A stretch of DNA of 64,000 bases. Origin: Allacma fusca (lineage: Eukaryota; Arthropoda; Collembola; Symphypleona; Sminthuridae). The notes under the pieces are model-generated. The model saw only the letters and a list, made by a program, of their open reading frames with translations. It was not told the DNA's origin and made no database searches. This document shows positions 57,930 through 64,000 of this stretch, one piece after another (the stretch's first letter is position 1; each line of letters starts with the position of its first letter). Position numbers and translations under genes: made by a program. The DNA lies in NCBI GenBank assembly GCA_947179485.1, contig OX359245.1:55663067-55727066 (forward strand), given 5' to 3'.

Positions 57930-59422
57930 TTTTAATTCAATAATATTTCCCTAAAAATGTTGTTCTCAGTCACTTAAACAAGAACTGGGAATTTAATTTA
58001 ATTTTGGATTAGGATCACTGATGAGCTAATAGTAGTACATATTTATAATAATATTCGAGTACTAACAATGAGAAATTGCGTCCCGCCTTTTAAACAATAC
58101 ACAACCTGTTTTACAACCTCAGGACGTCATTATAGGACCGTAAATAGATATCGGTATTAGTTATTATAATGGTATCGTCAACATGTTATATGAAATGCTC
58201 TAAGTTTGTCAGTAGTTAGCGTTTCCACAACAACCTGCAATAATAGTGACATCGCTCAAGCTGTCTGAGGATATCTTTTTATGGTTGTCATATTATGATT
58301 AAGATTTGGGAATACACGATATTGTCAGGACTTAAAATGTTTTCTGGGGTAGTACCCAATAGATACGGGTATCACTTTGTAAAATACCTGTACCCGTGGG
58401 TGCTTTACCCGAATATTTTTGGGTACTTCAAGGATTCCTGCTGGGATGGATTACTATGTCTAACAATAAGACCTACCAACCGTGGAGTTGCTTATTTCTT
58501 TTTATACATATATTTGAGTTAGTGACAGAGCCCCGTGGCTTCGTCTCATTGATGATTACGCGGTAGTTGCAATCTAACGCTTCTAATAAATCATCCCAGG
58601 AATCTAATAAAGGAATAGAGCGTAGAGTCAGTCAAATCGCCTGTTTATCGACTTAAATAGTGAAGCTCATAAAAGAAGAATTTCAAGGGGGATGTTCTTG
58701 AGATTCAATGTAATTAGCTTCATTGGGAGCGTAACATTAAAATTATTTAGACTTATTACGAGATAAGTTCGGAATTAATATACAATTATTATCAGATCCA
58801 TTTCTTAATGCGACAAGTACCCAGGGTTAGACATTTGAAAACGCCAAGGCATTTTATGCAGACAATTTGAGCATTTTCAATCCTGGGCATTTATGAAACT
58901 AAGTATTTATTGCAGTAAATTTTATAAAATTTTGGCATGAAAAATATCATTCCTTGCATGCAGCATTTATATTTCAGCCCCTTTGAATCTTTATGATAAT
59001 TTTGATGTTTAAAGAACTTGACAGGTATCTGAACTTGGCTTTCAAAACTTTCATGGTGTTGCATTTGAGTCCTATTTCGAATGCATTGGATGCATTAATG
59101 TCGGACTTGCGTTAAAAGATTTTTGAGAAAGCGATTAGCTGGGAACACAATTTTTTCATGTTTTGGAAGTTGAAAAGCAAGTTATGGAAAGCTTAGTATT
59201 AAAGAATTCGTCCTAATTGTTTATCCTTACACCATACAAGAATTGTTCAATAACTAATTCACGAGAACACATTTCAATGCATACAGCAAGTTATTATTTT
59301 CTCCTAATAGCATTTGAATTTCGTCAGTGTTTATTATTTACACTTTTATTTTATCGATATTTGGGTACGGGTATGGGTACGGGTACACGGTTTCTGTACC
59401 CAGTCTGAGCATTGTTATGGCG

Positions 59423-61781
59423 CTTCCCTCCTTAGTAAATTAGCATGTTGTACTGATCCAAAATGATTTTTACTTCAGTCAGTTACTTTTGACTTTCATC
59501 CTTTGAAACATGCGTTTACGTTGTTGTTATACATACATCCACATTACCTTTAACATGGTATATATTTTAGCTTTGTAATAAATTTACCCGTAACAACTTC
59601 ACTCTGCATTTAATAGAATCATCCCTGACTAGCACTTAAGTACAGTCACCAAGGGGCACCTTGTTCCTGCACGATCCATATCGATCGATACTGTAACATA
59701 TGCACAAAAGTTTGGTTCCGCTGCCTATGTACATCGGTACATATGTATTTATAATGTGATCTATTTTATTTTTCGGAGATCATACGCACGAACCAAACTT
59801 CTCCAAAACCAATAGTGTTCTGGCACAGTAGGTATTGTGTCACTGTATAAAGTTAAGGTTTGTGTCGCCCCTGACAACAAACTATGCATTTCCAATTCTG
59901 ACCACCGATGATTGTTTTATACCCATTGCCTTTGTGAACATAACTAGACCTTCTAGTGTCCTGCTTTAGCTCTTTTGTTTTGATTTATTTAATTTAGGAC
60001 CAGATTTTGTGTTGTCCTGTTTCAAGTTAGACTAGAAGCATAATAACTTCTCAGGTACCTGTCAGCACTGGTTAGACCTTGGTTTTTTACAGCATTTATT
60101 TAGGACTGGTCTACTAGAAAACCTGTTTTGCAAAAGTCAATATATGTAATTATGTATGTATATTTGTTTGATAGAACACAATGTACAATATCAATCGCTG
60201 CTGAAACAATTTATTTCGTTCAGCTTATACTAGACCATGGAAAATGTTTCCACAGCGATACCTCCTGACAAGAATTTACAAGCCGGTTTTCGGTGTGCAA
60301 AGTTGTGTTGAAAGTGTAGACTCACAATTAGATTGAATGTACCTTGGTATACTCCAGTTGTGGGAATAGTTTTCCCTGGCTCTTTACATTACTCTTGTAA
60401 TGAGTGCTGGAGTGATGAAATGAGAGAATTTTCCATGAGATAAGTAATTATTTTGAGCCAGGAATCGTCGTGGGTACAAAAAGTTTTCCCCCGTTCCTGT
60501 TTCCACTGAATGGGTACTCCCCTTAAGTGTTCCAGTACCAAGGCCCGTTCCCGTCATCGAGGGAACAGTATTTTACAGTAGTCAACAGGATTTTTTTTTA
60601 AATCGTTGAACTAAATCCAACAGATATTTTTGAAATTGTTACCCTGCAGGGAAATTCAGAAATCATCTTCCAGGGAAATTTAGACAAATACGACCCCTGG
60701 AACAGAGTAGAACAAAACGACTGTCGCCCCCTCGACCACCCCAAAACTGAACCGTGGTCAGTGAAACTATACTAAACAAAGCTGGAAAAAAGAACCTAGA
60801 ATTGTGAGAATCAAAGTTTTCATAATTATTTCTATTCTGGGAATCTGCACTCAGCTTACCTTTTCCCCACGTATCATTAAAACCAAAATTGAAGCTTTAT
60901 ACTCAAGTAAAACCTTTTACCCTTGATTTTGACGCCATAATTTATTAGGTTTTCAAGTTTATGTGTGTATAAATCGAATTTAATTTTCTTAGTGAGGATA
61001 ACTAGTTACATTAAATTCCAAGAATCCTAAAATAAAACATGGACATACATATATTCATATGTCCCGGTACAGCAAGGTACATGTTCCCATTTGTTCATTT
61101 TTTGGTTGCTTTTTGGGTACAAGCGCATATGTATCAGGTACGAATGCCATTACTTATTTTGGAGATCAGGTACAATTACAAAAATTTGGACTTCTTAACA
61201 TGCGTAAAAGTACAAATCAATGTACACAATTTAAAAGTATACGTTTTGTAGGTCCAGGAATAGATCCAGGTAAAGTATTCTTATACCCACAAGGAGCACT
61301 ATTAGCATGTAATTCAATGCCTGTAACCCATACAATATTTTCAAGCGAGAGTATCTGTACTGCGTAATCCAACATTTAATTTATTTAATCTCCCCTTCAA
61401 GTCATATGCATAAGTCATTCCTATTCAAATAGTTGAAACGGCCCCATATATTTTACTCCCAACCAGTCTAATAGTCAAAGAGCCATTCACAGAAGCGTGT
61501 TGTTTTTTAAAACGGTAACATACCAGACTTCCTTAGTCGTATATGTATTTTTCCCACCAGTACACAAATGTGTACCTGTTCTTAAACATAGTTGCAATCC
61601 AGGATGATGTCTATCTGCAAATACTTCGTTTATTTTCTCTCAAGTAAATGGACTGGACTAGTCTGGGTTAATTTATTATACCTCTAATTTTGAGTCTAAA
61701 TTTTAGCTGCTAAGCTTCCAGCAAAAGCCCTAATTTAAGTGTGATTAATTTTGATTTGAACAAGTGAATGCTAATTTCAAG
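59423..61781. other. Intergenic with repeat fragments
   Basis: 60460-60590 has GTTCCCGT/GGGTAC words. 60575-60699 is the right end of a CAACAGGGATTTT element, ending CGACCCCTG. An unexplained 102-codon open frame lies at 61059-61367. No gene is otherwise supported. Confidence 0.45.
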
Positions 61782-64000
61782 ATGAGCATTTCCGAAATAT
61801 CTAAATTTTTTAGCGGAAAAAGCGTATTCCTAACAGGTGCTTCTGGATTCGTAGGAAATTGTTTAGCTTTTAAACTGCTCCGCTCCTGTCCTGACGTAAA
61901 AACCATTTACGTATTGCTACGAGCAAACTCTGAAGAAACATTTCGTAAAAAATTCCAAACTTTGATTCATTCGCGGGTGAGCTACTGGTGTTTCAATAAC
62001 GATTTTAAAACATCTGATATTTCAGAGTTCTTCAGGTGTTTCTCAAGGTGTTTCTCAGATCGGTGTATTTCTCGATAGCGATAAATTTGTGGGCTTAAAT
62101 GAAGATACCTTTTCGTACATTGACAGAGTATTTACTTTCCGGGTAGGGACAACTGTTCAGGTAACAGATACTGACCTCATTTTAAGATGCAGCAAATGGA
62201 CATTTATTTACCTTGACGTTTGTGTGGTCTATTTTTAAAATATTTATCGAACTCACGCGATCTAGAAACACCTGTTACAGCAGAAAATAGTTTCATAATT
62301 CCTGACATGAAATAATAATTCTTACTCCACTCCAGTTGTAAGTTTAAAAAAATCTTTCTCTTGATATTTAATATAACTTGCTTGTTAGTGCCTGATGATG
62401 AGAGTCTGTTGGTTGGCGAAAGCTTAAATATGATTTTGCTTGTTTAATAAAGTTAACGACGTAAGCCAAGGATATGGAATCCATTACCTCTTGATATTAT
62501 TTATAGCCCTTTGACACAATCCGTAAAGAAAATCCCGGATAGCTTTCGAAACTTCAAGGGGTTCATGGGGACATAACTAAACCGATGTGTGGATTAAGCC
62601 CAGATCAACTGAAGGTGGTCGAAGATGCAGACGTTTTCATTCATGCTGCTGCTGCAATACATTTCCATATGAGCCTGCCAAAAATCATGGAAATCAATGC
62701 GGGTGGAACGAAGAATGTGCTGGAATTGGCTAAACAAACGAAAGATGTCAAGGTATGGAGTGTATGATCGCTTCCCAACTTGTTTGTTAGATGCAGTGTG
62801 TACTGCGTCCGTTAAACATTTTTCCATCCCAGAGACCATAGATTTGGAAACCCATGACATCGTGACAAACATCGTGACAAGCAATCATAAATAGTATGTC
62901 GCACTTCTGATTCTCACTGATCCAATTTTGCATATAAAAAGGCGATATTAAGCTGAATTGAATTCCACATAAAATTTACTACTATAGAAATTCCTCTTCT
63001 AAAATTTGCTCTGATTTAATTTGTTCATTCCCACAATTTTCAATTTAGTGACAGCAGAATAATTCTATAAAATTAAATGACTTTAAATAAAACATAAGCT
63101 AAAGTAATTATTATTCTCAAAATGTCAAAATTTTGGTTTTCCAAAAACTCCTCTCTGCATCTCTTCCTTGAGTGCTATTTCCGGAGTTTTTGAGCTACAA
63201 GGACGGAACGCATTGAAGACAATCTACAAGAAATTTTCTTTGACATTGAAAATTGACTATATTTTACTATTAACCCTTCTACGGACTAGGGATAAGAAAA
63301 ATGTTTCGAGGAACCCAAAAAACTACACCATACACATAAGGTACTTGACAGGTACACAAGGTGCAGATTTTCTCAAACAATTTTACTGGCGTTTCCATTT
63401 GCAGAAGTTCAAAAATATTTCCATAATATACGAGTTTAATTGCTTGTCTATATACTCACAATCGTCTTGGATTTGAATTCAGCAAACTTTTGTCAACTGA
63501 AGTGAACACATTTTATTTTATAATTTGTAATTTCGGAATAACAATGAGTGGCTCCACGAACGCTATGAATCGTATGTTATCAAACTCTGTCAACTCTTGC
63601 AAATTCACTTTTTTAAAATTATCATCAAGAAAATAGCTTAACAAGAGAACTTCAAATTTTTCAGGCCTTTGTGTACCTATCAACTATATTCATCATGCCT
63701 CCTTCGGCAGTGGACGAAAAAGTATATCCACTGGATATTGAGCCTGAGGATGCTTTGATGTGATTTGGTAAAATGCCAACACAATGGAGTTTTATGTCAC
63801 ATTTGCTATCAATGCCTTCAACTTGAAATGAGTTCTATCAAACATAGATTTTAACATGATTATCCAAGAATAATTAACGCGTGTATCTCAAATAAATTCC
63901 CAAAGAGTTTATGATTCCTTCCAGAATTTTAAAAGACAAAATGAATACTTACACCTACTCAAAGCACATGGCAGAAAGGTTGGTTGAGCTGGCGAGGAAT
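61782..64000 (+). pseudogene. Fatty acyl-CoA reductase, partial, with in-frame stops
   Basis: Exon 1 61782-61976 (MSISEISKFF, NADPH-binding TGASGFVG, YVLLRANSEE; donor GTGAGC). Exon 2 62507-62752 (PFDTIRKENP, GDITKPMCGLSPDQLK, FIHAAAAIHFHMSLPKIMEI; donor GTATGG). Exon 3 63665-63767 (AFVYLSTIFIMPPSAVDEKV). Exon 4 63925 to the edge (ILKDKMNTYTYSKHMAERLV, with the YxxxK pair). By family it reduces acyl-CoA to fatty alcohols for waxes or pheromones at ER or peroxisome membranes. TAG at 62540-62542 and TGA at 63761-63763 fall in frame, and the exon 3/4 phase does not fit, so it looks decayed. Out-of-frame DSFRN homology beside the TAG suggests paired small indels. The 3' part lies outside the window. 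Confidence 0.82.
62388..62432 (+). ncRNA. Hammerhead-like core motif (weak)
   Basis: CTGATGA (62392-62398) and CGAAA (62417-62421) are spaced as in a hammerhead ribozyme, in FAR intron 1 and followed by AATAAAG. The intervening sequence does not form a good stem II, so at best this is a decayed copy of the kind found in Penelope-like element repeats. Confidence 0.2.

Larger units (their letters stand above)
53858..58350 (-). mobile_element. TNP2/CMC-like DNA transposon with two genes
   Basis: The body is about 53860-58348. The ends CCCAGCAAACAAATAACGTC and, inverted, CCCCAGAAAACATTTTAAGT are alignable with gaps, flanked by GT on both sides (possible 2-bp TSD). Subterminal CCTCAGGA/TCCTGAGG-like motifs cluster at 53945-54080 and 58118-58275, and include inverted pairs GACGTCCTGAGG and ATCCTCAGACAG. 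It carries a transposase and a DUF4806-domain gene on the minus strand. Boundaries are inferred and less certain than the gene content. Confidence 0.6.
53684..59422. mobile_element. hAT-like element with GGGTACGGGTA words, split by a TNP2-like transposon
   Basis: The body is 53692-59414. Left end CAGTGCTCGGACTGGGTAC and right end (inverted) CAATGCTCAGACTGGGTAC. The TSD TTATGGCG is perfect at 53684-53691 and 59415-59422. GGGTACGGGTA words occur at 53700-53815, 58350-58430 and 59355-59405. The word pattern is explained if the original element was about 1.2 kb and the material 53860-58348 was inserted into its left arm. Confidence 0.88.

Overview
This is eukaryotic, AT-rich arthropod DNA, probably from a hexapod. 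Springtail-like is only a guess. The evidence is two RR-2 cuticular protein genes with a four-codon first exon, a tandem cluster of intronless divergent ionotropic receptor (IR) genes, a fatty acyl-CoA reductase (FAR) with GT-AG introns, and abundant non-LTR and DNA transposons. No bacterial genes, operons or tRNAs were seen.

Host genes. Five copies of one IR-bearing segment lie on the minus strand. They are a pseudogene remnant (8868-11183), IR-A (16321-18426, intact), IR-B (27470-29568, broken by one base), IR-C (31379-33571, intact, with an expanded C-terminal repeat) and IR-D (41703-43778, intact). Their flanks are also duplicated, which supplies empty-site comparisons for several insertions. 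RR-2 cuticle genes are at 38762-39839 and 49922-50733, both minus. A degraded FAR gene runs off the right edge (61782-64000, plus), and an older FAR remnant is at 46665-47305.

Mobile DNA fills most of the rest. There are three non-LTR retrotransposons: LINE A 645-4304 with a 15-bp target-site duplication (TSD), LINE B 4629-8133, and LINE C, a 5'-truncated relative of B, at 9196-10188. There are two TA-type (pogo-like) inverted-repeat elements and a Tc1-like end. Most striking are at least nine elements bounded by short terminal inverted repeats (TIRs) and 8-bp TSDs (hAT-like). Their arms are packed with degenerate copies of a short word that differs from family to family (CCGAACCG, GCCCG, GGGTACGGGTA, GAATTCCGATT, CAACAGGGATTTT and others). 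Several are nested in each other or in genes.

The largest such element (53692-59414) is itself interrupted by a TNP2/CMC-like DNA transposon (53860-58348). That transposon carries two adjacent genes: a transposase, and a multi-exon DUF4806-domain protein whose start codon overlaps the transposase stop (ATGA). Both reading frames are now broken.

How the parts relate. The IR cluster grew by segmental duplication. C-terminal halves of neighbouring copies look homogenised while N-terminal halves diverge. The transposons have interrupted flanks, pseudogenes and each other, but not the three intact receptors. All calls are by eye; no database search was run.
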